This document shows positions 1-12,200 of a DNA stretch of 64,000 nucleotides, in pieces. A program made the translations under genes and the position numbers. A model generated the notes under the pieces. It was not told the DNA's origin, did not search any database, and saw only the letters and a list, made by a program, of their open reading frames with translations. The stretch is from Solea solea (taxonomy: Eukaryota > Chordata > Actinopteri > Pleuronectiformes > Soleidae): NCBI RefSeq assembly GCF_958295425.1, contig NC_081142.1, positions 9,715,754 through 9,779,753 of the forward strand, read 5' to 3'. Within the stretch, counting starts at the first letter, position 1. The number at the start of each line of letters is the position of its first letter.

Positions 1-284
1 GGTTTACACCACTGTCTGCCAACAAAGTTATGTAAGCCAGGTTTGACTCAGAGGCTCAGAGGCTCAGAGGCATGTTTTACTGCTGCCTATCATGATGCTG
101 CAATCACTCTGGGTGTTAGTGAAGACGACAGATAGAGTCCGCTTTGTGTCTTTTCAACAAGAGGACCTTTGTGTCACCCAAGAGTAACCAAACAACACTC
201 AGATAAGCTGCCATAAAGCACATTCCTGCCCAACATCACTTGCAAAAATATATGAATAAGAAACACTGCTGATTTAAAATAATT

Positions 285-505
285 TAATTTTTATTAATCC
301 CCTTAGGAAAAGTATTCCTCTGCATTTGACCCATCCTAGAATTAGGAGCAGTGGGCTGTCACACTGAGTAGCACCCGGGGAGCACTGGGGGTTGGGTACC
401 TTGCTCAGGTGTACCCCAGCCCTTTTTTTGGCCGGGTGGGGATTTGAACCGGCAACCCTCCGGTTACAAGTCAAGTTCCCTTTCCAATTGGCCACGGGCT
501 GTCAA
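285..505 (-). mobile_element. tRNA-derived SINE
   Basis: On the minus strand, TGGCCAATTGG resembles a pol III A box and GGTTCAAATCC (450-440) a B box, with a Thr-like anticodon loop (CTTGTAA) between. The body beyond it is of a kind very common in spiny-rayed fish, and the low-coordinate end is AT-rich, as expected of a SINE 3' end. Family name not assigned. Confidence 0.7.
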
Positions 506-1094
506 TTTGGGTTAGAAACAGTGGTTACTAACTTTAATACCAGGTTCAGACCCGGTATTAACATCGATCCTCAGTGATGAGATCGTATTGTGGACTGAGT
601 TAAGTATGAACGTTCACACCTGGCAGTAAAATGCATCATCGTGTGTGTGTGTGACTATATAGTTAATGAGTGTGGTTATTATAGTTAATGAAGAATAATG
701 AAATAACAAAAACTATGATTGAAATAAACATTTTTGTTAACTGACAGTTTAACAACTAAAACTGAATTGTCCGTTTACAGAAATAAAGTTGGAGCAAAGT
801 TTTGGTCTTTGTAAATTTATTTCATACATAACCCTTCTGGGATTATTTTATTATTATATGAAGTGTGTTTATGTTGTATTTACAGCATTTTCATTCATTT
901 ATAATAAAATGTTTTGGATGTTGGACATAAGTAGTTAATTATGTAGTTAACTGGTTTGAGTTGGTTTATCTATGTGAATCTTGTCTAGTTTCATTGAGTT
1001 TTTTTAACTTTGCTCATGTTTTGAATCATAATCGATGAATAAAGTAATGGTTTCAGCCCTACAGGATCGTCAGGAGATCAAGTGTCACTGGTGG

Positions 1095-1235
1095 GCACGT
1101 ATAAAAAAAATAAAGAATGAAGATATTTCTCGACTCAGGGGAAACTGAGGTTGGGAAGCACAATTTTTTCAAAAATACTACCCATATTCTAGTAATACAA
1201 AGCTGAATGCAAATCGGTGAAGTATACCTTTAATA
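1095..1235. repeat. dispersed repeat A, copy 1
   Basis: About 140 bases (from AGAATGAAGATATTTCTCGA to GGTGAAGTATACCTT) recur as the reverse complement at 40,607-40,715 with roughly 90% identity by eye. Unnamed interspersed repeat. Confidence 0.85.
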
Positions 1236-2330
1236 TTTACTTGGCTTAATTAGCACATCGGATAAGACACATGTAAAACTGACAAACATAACAAGATCAC
1301 ACGCTACAAAAAAAAGGAAAGAAATAAAGAATTTGAATTGTGGTGTCACTTGATAATAAAACGATAATAAAACAATGCTCCTCTAACAGTCTGATGGCTC
1401 CTTCCAAAAACGAAGCTGTTAAATCTGGGCGGAAGAACAATAACAAACACAAACCGACAGAGACAGAGTCTATCAAACTAAGATTTGTCTCAGTGTTTTA
1501 TGAGGCCGTAGGGAGATTCGTTTGCATTCTTGTCTCTGAGGAGCATCTATTTGTTTAACTCTGTGGTGAGACGAACCTCTGTCACAGAATAACAACAGCC
1601 AAGACTCACGACTTCAAGCAGATTACAGAGGGGGAAAAAAAGAAAAAGCCGAGAGGCGGTTGAGCTGAGATGGATCGGACGCAGCGGAAGAGAGGGGAAG
1701 AGACAGGGAGACAGAGCAGTGGAAGCAGAGAGCGAGACAAAAACAAAGACAGACAAATGCAGCTTTGCCTTACGGGGGGAAGCGGCCTGAAAAAATAATT
1801 GTTGAGAGGAGACAGAGGAAAGCCACTAATGACAGCAGACAATAAAAACTGCCCACTACTGAAACGTCCTCCCAGCCAGAGTGACAATAATTAAGGAAGC
1901 AGCCGTTCTGCAGTGAGCGAGGTCTTCAGAGGGATTGAACAGCCACAACCACAGCACCTGAAAATAGAGCTTTGTCTGGGAATAGACTGTTATTAGGTCG
2001 TCTAAACACAGGGCCAATAGTCCTGTCACTGCTCCACCTAGACACTAAGGCCTGGCTGCAGTGTGAGCTAATTGGGTGGTCAGGATTATTTTGACGAGCA
2101 GCGAGTAGAAATCTAAATAACGAGGCAGAATTATACGTCAAAGCAGTCGAGAGAGAGCAGATTAAATCCTTGAAATACAATAACTCACACTCCCCTTTTT
2201 CTTCTAAACAGCAATGATCTAAATTAAAGGTGCAGATAAACAAACAATTCGCTTTTGTCCACTGTGTTTAAAAACAAACAAACTCCAAAGACAATGAAAA
2301 CAAAGAGAAAGATTATTTTAGGACTTTTTT

Positions 2331-2336
2331 TTTATT
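2331..2336 (-). terminator. candidate distal polyadenylation signal, arhgef18
   Basis: AATAAA on the minus strand followed by a poly-A run and then TTTGTTTG-rich sequence, a plausible downstream element. Usage unproven. Confidence 0.25.
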
Positions 2337-2629
2337 ATAACAACTAAACTCTCTCTAAGGCAGCAGTTTGTGTCCACAGATTGTTCTAATGTCTTGCAGT
2401 GAATCAAATAAAAACAGTACAAAAATCAATGCCACGTGCTACAAATGTCATTAGGCAGCTCTCGGTAAATAAAAGTTCACAAACAATAACAACAAAAAGC
2501 ATTACAAAACATTCATTTTCCCCCTTCAAGTATGCTACTATCCAAAGTGACTAGTGTAAAATTGGCCAAGGAAATAAAATATATTCATGATCATTTACAC
2601 ATTACAGGTCCAATATGTGCATATTAGAG

Positions 2630-2652
2630 AGTGTGTGTGTGTGTGTGTGTGT
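2630..2652. repeat. GT microsatellite
   Basis: About eleven GT units in the probable arhgef18 3' UTR. Confidence 0.95.
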
Positions 2653-5531
2653 ATGGATGAAAACACAGATCGGAAACAAGGTTGGAAATGTTTGTTGCTG
2701 TGTTTTTGGAGGAGTGCACACACAAACACACAGTGATGTGACTGACTGGCTTCAAAGTTTTCACACCGACACAAAGACATAAAAAACATCAAGGACTTGA
2801 TCCAAAGAGCGGCACCAACACGGTCCATAACCGGACCGCGTAACCGGTTCATAATCAGCAGTTAAAAAGTCTCACAACAGGAGAACAAAACTAGATTTAC
2901 TGTCGTCTCACATATCATTCAGTGTGAGAGACACTTGAAAGTACAAAATAAAGGTTAAATTACTGCTTGTTTTTAAAGCTTCAAACCTGGATGGAGTTTT
3001 CTCCTAGCTATAAGAGCTATAAGCTTTCAAAATTTTATTGAAATCAATTTCTAGACTTGTAACTTTTCACACCGACTGGACTGTGTGAGATGGTAGAACG
3101 CTTGGCTGAAAAAAAGCTTGTAACCTATTCATAATTGCGTTATTAAATTGTTTTTTTCAAATTACGTTCACATGCGCATTAACAGAGTTAGTTGAACTCA
3201 TATACAGTTGAAATTATGGAAGGAGATTATCAGGATGTGCCATTATGAGACAGTACACTACTGTACCTGTGTGATTTGTTTGTGTAATAAGTAAAATGAC
3301 ATGTATGTTTACCTGTGTATGAAAAGACCTTTGTGATCAAACAGGAAACTCACAGATTAGACCTGAAGCCGGATATGAACTGGACTGCCATGTGCTGTAA
3401 ACACACTTGTTATGGACACTCCCTAGAGGATGTTTTCACAAGTAATAACACTTTGTGGACGACCACACAGCCAGCGCAGAGTCACTTCTCCTTCATATAT
3501 GCGAGCACAGAAACAAAGCCAGCCAGCTCAACGTCTCTTTGGTTTAACAATCTGAAACGACAGATGTTTTCGGGTGTTTTTTTTCTTTGACGACTGCTAC
3601 ATAATCTTGGGTGAAATATTTACTCATGATTCACTAAACAAATACAGACTGTGCACCTCGACTTCAATGCTACGACATCGACACAAACATCAGGAGATTA
3701 AATAAACACATACACACATTTTAGTTGATTTATACATCGCAAAATGACTGATTGTGGTTTCATGAACTGCTGCGTGCTTTTCCGAGTAAGACATACAGTG
3801 TAGTACATTGTGTCTCTATAAACGTCTATACATGTTCACACAGAATATTGGCCGTATGCATCTCAAATCATGTAAAACATTTCATTCTAAGTATAATGGA
3901 GAAACAGCGCAGCGCAGAAGAGATTAAGTACAATATGTACATCAATATACATAATATACATCAACACTCAGGAAACCCACTCAAACTGCAGGTAGTGATC
4001 ACACCTTATTTGGACAAAGACGAAAAGCTCTTCTGATCTTTTCCCCCTCACAGAACACAAGAACGTGTCAGCTACTCCAGGATTTACAGTAATCCCACAT
4101 ACATATAGAGGAAAATTCCAAGCATGGTCATCCACATATTTAATCTGGAAAGAAAAGACGAGGAGTGAAATCATAAACAACAGCTGATGGTCCTTTTGCA
4201 GCAGGACCACTGTACCATCACAGTATTGCCTTTCTGTCAGGCACAGAAATTTAAGACTCAGAAATGTCATCGGCGATCAATAAAACACACTCGTCAATTA
4301 GAAAATGAAGGCGCTCAATTAAAAATGACATCTTCATATATATCTCAAAGACATACAAGCTTAAAATTGTCCACTTGGCAAAACGAGCCCCACGGACACA
4401 CGACTCCCTCCTATGAGTGTGAGGCATGAACTGATGTGAACACTGTGCAGAATGACTGCACATTTAGACCTTATTGTCATTGTGTGACTTCTCTTAATAG
4501 CAATTGGGGAAACTAGTGCAAAAACAAATCATTTTATAGTAGAATGGTGGACTTGAGAGTATTTTAACATTATACGATTATTGTCATCATGTTTTAAAAG
4601 TCTATTAACCCCAGATTTTCTTTGTTCTTCTTCTCTGATAGTTGTGTTTTACCCTGAAAACAACATGAAATATCATGACATGTACAGTGTACTACAGTCT
4701 CACTGAAATGCAATCACATGTGTGTCCTGAGGATTCTTTTTTTCTTTAAAAAAGGGACAGTTTTTGGGAAATGTAACCCAAGGTGCGACAAACTCATTGA
4801 GACCTTTCTGGTGCCAATACAGAATGATAATGATGCCAAACACAGCGATAATTACTTCACTGACCGGGTGTTAGTCCAGAACATGAACCATAAAACTTTA
4901 AATTAACTACTCAAAATGTACAGAAACTCACATTGCAAAGTTTCTCTATTAAAAATACACAATCTGTATTATAAAAGAGCCAAAGTCACAGAAATAAAAG
5001 TATGACAATTAATGATTAACCCCAAGTGTTTGTAAAAAATTAAATGCAGAATGAGATCTACAGTAACTTAAACCGACAGACATGAAAGGCATCGCTGAGT
5101 TAGTCTCACTCAGGTTGGGCTGGAAAAAAAAAACAGCACCGAACTATCACAAACGATCCCTTAATTTAAATGATTTCACAATGGCCTGAAACTGTCTGTG
5201 GACCAAATCCATGGCAGGTTTCACAACAACTAGCAACGCTTAAAGATGTAATCCACCGACTGCTGCAATCATCACAAATAAGACAAGAAAAGTAAACCAA
5301 ACGAACCTTCATGCCGACTAACAATACTTCATTAAAAGATCATTCACCAGTCTGGAATGCAGTAGTTACACTGTGCAAATGAAATGTCAAACGGACAGTG
5401 CCGAGTCCTTCCACACTCCTGCTGAATGAGTTCCTGTGGTTTAGGACCAGGATTCTATCGCAGCATCTTCCAGTTCATACTGTACTGTTTATACTTCAGC
5501 CGGACCAGAGTCTTCTGAAATGCAGGCGACA

Positions 5532-5537
5532 TTTATT
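5532..5537 (-). terminator. candidate proximal polyadenylation signal, arhgef18
   Basis: AATAAA on the minus strand about 400 bases after the stop codon, in the context GGAATAAATG. Common hexamer; usage unproven. Confidence 0.3.
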
Positions 5538-5939
5538 CCTTTCAGTTGTATTTACCTCAAGCTCTTACAGTGAATGTCTTTGGATTGTAATAACTTCATT
5601 GAGACCTTTTCATATGCGTTACAAGAAGCCTTTGGTTTGCCAAAGGTTCCTGTTTCATATTTAATTAAAAACATTTTTTAACAGCACGTCCTCTTTTTTT
5701 CTTTTTTAATGAAATGTGATTATTTTCTTTCTGTGTGAGACAAAGAGGCTCTGAAACTCTCTGTTCTCTGCAACAGGCTTCAGAAAGTCAGTCAGACATG
5801 AGTGAATCATATGCCGACACTGAATATAAAGTGTTCGTGTCTCCATGAAACGGACCTTGAGGTTGATTGGGGATCAATATCCATCCCATATATTTCTTTC
5901 TTTTAATCAGTGCTTGTTGTGAGGGTAGCAGACTGGAGT

Positions 5940-6247
5940 TTAGAAAAAGATGACGTCCTCTTTATTGAGGTCTTCTGAGGAGATCTTAAACGGTGGTGTC
6001 AAACTCTGGCTGTGGCTGAGCCCGTGATTTACCTGGACATGAGCCTGTGAGTTTGGACTGACTCCCTGTGGCTGCACGTGGGACTGGAAATGGAGAAGTC
6101 CAGTACTCTGGGAGTGGGGAGGAACGCTGGGGGGCTGAGAATGGGACTGTGCGGGAGGCATGACGGGCTTTGGAGGAATTGAAGGGTGAGAGGTGCTGAC
6201 GGTGGTTTGGCTGTCTGGTCCGGGAGTGTCTGGTGGACTCAGTTGAT
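5940..6247 (-). CDS. arhgef18: arhgef18 exon 32, last coding exon with stop
   Basis: 101 codons and a TAA (5942-5940). The sequence is Pro/Ser/Gln/His-rich with repeated HSQ triplets (SHSQ, PHSQ, LSHSQ), ending [13 protein letters not shown]. The human protein ends SKEDVIFF, so the extreme C-terminus is conserved although the tail before it is not. Confidence 0.95.
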
Positions 6248-9200
6248 CTGTCAGAGAAATAAAGAAGAAGCCAAAATATGAGGGAAAAGGAGTAAGTGGT
6301 GCGCTCAAGGACTTCACTTGAACAAACTCAAGATGGATGCAGGTGCTCTGGAAGGGTCAGCGAATGAGGGTCAAATGAGTTCACAAAATACAGATAAGTC
6401 CATCAGCTCCACAGTACTGTGTTTCTCAGTATAGTGTGCAATGTTTAGATCTGATGTCGCTCTGCAGACAGGATGTGATTCGTTTTCTTGTCAGTCGAAG
6501 GCAACAGCAACATTACACTTGTAAAGCAAGACAGCTGCAAACCGGTTGGCGTAGGACTGATAACACAAAGAAGTGCGGCTGTATACACACAAACGCTCTC
6601 CAAATCACGCCTGCTAGTATTGCTCGACAGCGCCTGTTTTCAGATGAATGATACAGCAAACAAAGGCTATATTCTTTCTGTTCACAAAAACCAAACAGAG
6701 GCAGAATAACAACAAAAATCTACAGACGTTGCAGCTTTTCAATAAAAAAAAACTGGTTGGCATTTTACTGTAGTTAGATAAATTCAAATAAATGCTTTGG
6801 ATTTAAAATCAAATTAATTATTTTGTTCCGGCCCCACGCACAACTGAAGCTTGACAATAACTGAACAAAGATAGCACCAAAAATATTATTAGAAAATACC
6901 AGCGATAAGACTGTCACACCCATTTAATACAGCTGAGCTTACTTACAAGTCCTCATTGTAATCTTTCACATGAAATAGTGTCTGTGTTTTTGTCTGTGGC
7001 AATTGTGAGGGCTCAGGATTAAAGTTTTAAAATGCCTGTGTCAGCAAAGCAGCCCGCCATTAATCACAGTGAAGCCTGTGAAATTGATAGGTGTTTACAC
7101 AGGGTGAGGCTGGGCATGAGGCAGCTTTACAGACAAACATGGTCGGGTGGGGTTGGCTTTGCCCAGGTGGAGAACGTGCTTCTCATTTTTGTGTCTGTGA
7201 GAACACACGTTTGACAATGCAGCAGAAAAAGACAGACAGCACTGTGTTTGGGTTTGTCCTAATGGAGTGAAAGGAGGGCATGTAGATTGTTTGTGGGTGT
7301 GCGCGCGTGCATGTTTATTGTTCATGAACACAGAGTGTGTATAAATATGTACCTGCGTGGAGATGCAGGGTTGACAACGAGAGCTGCTGGTGGGGGCTGA
7401 TGGAGCGCTTGGCCTTGAGGGAGTTTTCATCTCGGGCAGACAGCTTCAATGGCAGCATCTGCTTCATATCTACTGAGGCTGAGGAGAGGAAAAGGGAGGA
7501 AAACATAACACATCAGGAGGAAGATAAAAGGTGATTCAATTGTACAATTAGATTACATTGGTAAACTGGTGCAGCCTGGGTTGGCCTCAGTTTAGACATC
7601 TAATGAGACCCTAATAAGCAACTTAAAGGATGCTGATCAGGTCAAGCTCACTTAGATATAAAAAATACAGGAAACATTTGCAGCTTAAAAATAACTTTTG
7701 TCAGAAAAAAAACCCCCAGCCTCTACAGGTTACACTGTATAAACACATATCTGCTGGGAAAAAGGTCTATTTCGCCAGGTTTACACAAGAAATGCTTGAG
7801 ATTTACATGCAGATGTTGTACGAGTTTAACTCACTGATAGATACAACATAACACCAACTTTTAGTCACTAGTAACTGGGTAGGGAAGGGGTGAGGGTGCT
7901 GCAAGACCACTTCAGCATACAGCATGTGGAGATGTTGGCAGTGCTTAGGTAATTAATCAGAATTCTTCTGGGAGTGACAGAATCAATGTATGCTACACTT
8001 TTACATTACGATGTGTGAGTGTTGTTGGCAGCTGCTTTGAGTAAAAATGTAAAAAAAAATCTTGGCTGACAAAAAGTAAAAGAGTGATATGGATCCAAGC
8101 TATCACATCCTGTTTCTTACTGCTCATGTGAATCTCCTACCTGTGCTGTCAGTGCGATGTGAAGCTTTGCCGCTTTTGGCTACTTTCCCTTTGCCACTGC
8201 TGAAGGCGGCGAGCTTGGTCGGGATCTGCTGCTGCACCCCGACCAGTTTGTGCTGCTGGTTGGTGGTGCTGAAGAGATGAAGTGGCACTTCCGTCTTCAG
8301 GGGCAGAGTGGAAGCGCTCGTTTCTCGCCGCAGCGACACTTCAGGGCGCTCTGGATAGTCCGCTGGTGCTACAGACAGGCTGGCACGCACCAAAGGCTTC
8401 GGAGGTAGGTCGGGGATGCTGGTGGAGCTGGTGAGGCCAGAGGACATGAGGAGCTCCCCATTCAGACTACCAGACAGAGGAACCACCTGAAGGAGGAAGA
8501 ACAGAGTTGAGGGAAATTAGGGAAAACCTAAATCAAACATAAAAACTTGAATAAAATATTTCAAATGAAAAGGTTTACTGATATAATTTGCATAATGTTT
8601 TTTGTTCCCTTAATTTGCTTTAGGTGTATTAGCTGATACATGACTGAATTCTTCTGCCCATGTTGCAAATATTATAGAATAAGTTCCCAAAGGACAGACG
8701 CCCAACTCTACACTGCCATTAGCAGTGTGTGGTTGAATTAAGTTTGTGTATTTTTTTGTGCATGCGTGTGCAAGTAGGATGTGCTGTATAGTGTTTTATG
8801 TATGAATGTGTTTCTTTACGTAGGGAAAACTTAAGAGTGTTTTAAGAGTACAGGCGACTGACACACACTATAAATCTTCTGTGTGATGCTGTATCATCAC
8901 AGAAAAACAATCCTTTGAGGAGCGTGGTATTTATGAGCTAAGGAGGGAATCAGAAACACATGCGACTTTCTGCTGAGCATACACTTTGGTGAGTTTAGTA
9001 AAAAAGCGTTTGATGTGTTCCAAGAGGCTCAAGGACAATACGCACACACACGCACGGAATCCAACACACAAAAACTAGAAATATAAAACCCTTAATAGTC
9101 CCTGAGCACATAAAGGCATGTCTACCAAAACAGACAGGGCTGTTCCACAAGCAGGAGAACAAAAATAGCTCTCATGAAATCATTGGATGAAAGACACTGA

Positions 9201-12200
9201 CTGCATTGTCCCCTGAAAATGCTAAACTTAAGGGAAGATAATCTAGAAATCAAGTCAATGTTGTCATCAAACCTGCACTGTAACAATGGAGAGTGTGGTC
9301 TTTGTATGTTTTAATTATTCCACATGCTACATTAAATTAACTGGAAAATGCAACTTTTTATTTAATGCAAGACTTACTTCACCATTGTTTCACAACAATG
9401 TGACATAAAACATTGTTAAAAAAAAATCAGGAAGTAGACATATTTGGTTGTTGACAATTCAAATCACATTTCTCTGTACAGCTACGCAACAATCTTTGAT
9501 GCTCGGGTTGATCCCAACCAGGACACTAATTTGATGCATTTCTTTGTATCTTGTAAAATTGTTGTTTGTAATAATTGAAAAATGTGACAAAAACTTTAAA
9601 GTTAAAACTTTAAGTTGGAGAACACTTGACATGAACTGCTTTTGCTATTGTGAAAAATGATATGGCCAAACACTATCACAATTGAACGGTTTAAAATTAG
9701 TCACTCAAGAAAAGTAATATTTTCTCCTGACAAAAATGTTAGAGAAACCAGTTAATTGTGGCTTTAAACTTCAAAAGTGAAAGGACACAACACATTTTTA
9801 ATACAAATCTTAAGCAAAACACTCATAGCAATTATGTGTTATATCTAAAACTGTGATTGCTCAGTGCATATACATGATATATATATATATATGATTCTGT
9901 AACTGCTGTGTTTGTCGTGTAGTCCACAAGCAATGAGATTGATGTAGTAAGCTTCCTGTGGTGATAAGGGATGCACGATGACTGTGTTTACAAAGCATGA
10001 AGGGCAGATCCATCTGGCTATGACGGTGTGTGTGCATGTGTGTGTTAGCATCTGTGGAGACTGTAGCTTCCCCCAGCTGTAACAGCAGGGCATGACGAGA
10101 TGACCCGAGGCAAAAAGGGGGCCCTGCACAGGGGAAAGTCTCCCTACGTCCCTCCCCACAGTAAATCCCTCTTTCTTCCCCTCCATCATTCTTCCTCTTT
10201 CAGCACTCATTCATCTTGGCACACAGATGTTCCATTGTTCCCAGAACAAGGTGAATGTCTTTAAGCTGCAAAAACAGCAGGTTTCCAGAGCAGTAAACTG
10301 TGGGGAAGCTGCAATGCACAAAGAGAATTGACTGACAGCATATAAACAATTAGCACTGGCTGCTTTCCAGAAGCCTCTGCTAACGACAGGCTTAGGCTAG
10401 CTAATTACACAGCCAAGTTCCACTCATCCTGAAAACTGACTGGATACTCCCAATGATACACATATCCACTTACTCTGCACAATCTGTTTGCCTTCCACAC
10501 ACTGGACACCACTGAGGAGGAGATATTGGCTGCTGAAAACGATCTGTACTAAATGATTGGTGGAAGAGTACCATGAGTAAAGTAAAATATAAACTTAACT
10601 TAAGTTTACATGGACCCTGAGGAGCCCCAATCCAGAGTGATTGCCTAAAACCTTCTCCGTTTAATGTATGTGATCATTAAAACTGATTATAAATGTATCT
10701 ATAACTGTGGTACTCAAAGAAGTTGAAGTATGAAACTTTCACTGATATCGCAGAGCAATGCAATGATATTTAAAGGATACTTAAGATTTAGATCAATTTA
10801 TTTCCATTTGGGAGAAATTAAACATACAATTATTATACTGAGGATCTTTTTGTATTTAGAATAATTTCAATATAAATTGTTGTTTTCAGTGATGCAGAAT
10901 AAGGCCGCATGTTGGATCATCATGTTTATTAACTTTGCTCTGGGATATTCAACTGTAAAATGCAACTTCACCAATAAATGTTGCTAAATCCTACACACTG
11001 TATCTTGATGGCAGAGTGAATATATCTGCCATTGAATGTGGTGTTCTATCTCTAAAAAGCAACTTCTGACTGAGGTTTTTTTTCCAAAAGAGAGCGACAG
11101 TATCGTAAATCTCTAGACTAAGGTCAAAGAGGGGAAGAGATAACTCATTGACACAGCTCTCCGTTTCTGACTGACCTTTATCTCCTAATGACTTTTGTCA
11201 ACCTTCCCATGTTTTAGCAATGTTCTTGTAATTCCACAAGGTAATTTAGCTTTACACGTTTCTGCTTGTGAGCAGAACAAAGGCTATTGAGGAAAAAGAC
11301 ATTTGAATGTTATTTCCAGTATATTTCATGTATATTAAGACATGTATTATGAGATCAGTTTCTATCCGGTAGTTCTCATTCGTTGTTTCCATATTCAACA
11401 AAAAAAAAGGTTGTTTTTTTTGTATTTTTGATTTTATGCTCAAATTAAATGATCAAATTAAGAGTTTTATATTGTTCAGGGGAAATACCTACCTACCAAT
11501 TTTTCGTTTTTCTCAACTGAATATGGAAAAAACAAATCATGTTATGTTTTTTTTGGTAAGGTGGATTGAATGATTAAAAAAGTCACTAAGTAAAGATTAG
11601 GTTTCAAATCATGTACATTTCAGCAACATTCTCAGCTCAGACGCCTCGCGTCTGGGGGAGCCGCCATCCAAGAAGTCTCTGTTTGTTGTACAGAAAATAA
11701 AAGTAAACGCACTGGTATTAAACTTCCTATTCAACAAACGTGTAGAGAAGAAACATTAACCTGCTTTGGCTCTGCTGAAAGCATGTATGTGAAACACTGT
11801 CTGCTGGAGGAGTTCTGTCCTCCTGTCACACCCACAGTCTGGTCCACTCAATTAACAGGAGACCAGGGTCAGTGAATGTCAGTGTTTGTACAGAAAATAA
11901 ACGTAAACGCTCCAGTATCAAACCACTTGTTTACCAAACATGTAGAGAAGCCACATTTTTTACAATTTTAATCGCAGTTTACCATCATACACACTACTAT
12001 ACACAACCACAGAACTGGTTTTGATACAAACATCCCCCTCTCTTCCTCTGTATCAGTGGTACCTGCAGCAGGCTCTTCTTTCTGTTCTGTTCTACAGCAA
12101 TCCCTCATATTTAGGAATTTTGAAGTGGCAGAGCTTTTCTATGTTTCTGCATTGAGGTAAGAAACATTTTTTAGAAATTAGACATATCAGCTAGCTAGGA

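Larger units (their letters stand above)
1..2330. other. intergenic flank left of arhgef18
   Basis: No exon could be supported. Contains the SINE (285-505) and repeat A copy 1; otherwise AT-rich. Confidence 0.5.
2331..5939 (-). other. arhgef18: probable arhgef18 3' UTR
   Basis: No convincing coding exon lies here on either strand. Candidate polyadenylation signals (AATAAA on the minus strand) are at 5537-5532 and 2336-2331; the second is followed by T/G-rich sequence. Extent of the UTR cannot be fixed without transcript data. Contains a GT microsatellite at 2630-2652. Confidence 0.4.

Noticed and set aside
285..505. A functional tRNA-Thr gene
   Set aside because: The tRNA-like part lacks a paired acceptor stem and continues into a SINE body.
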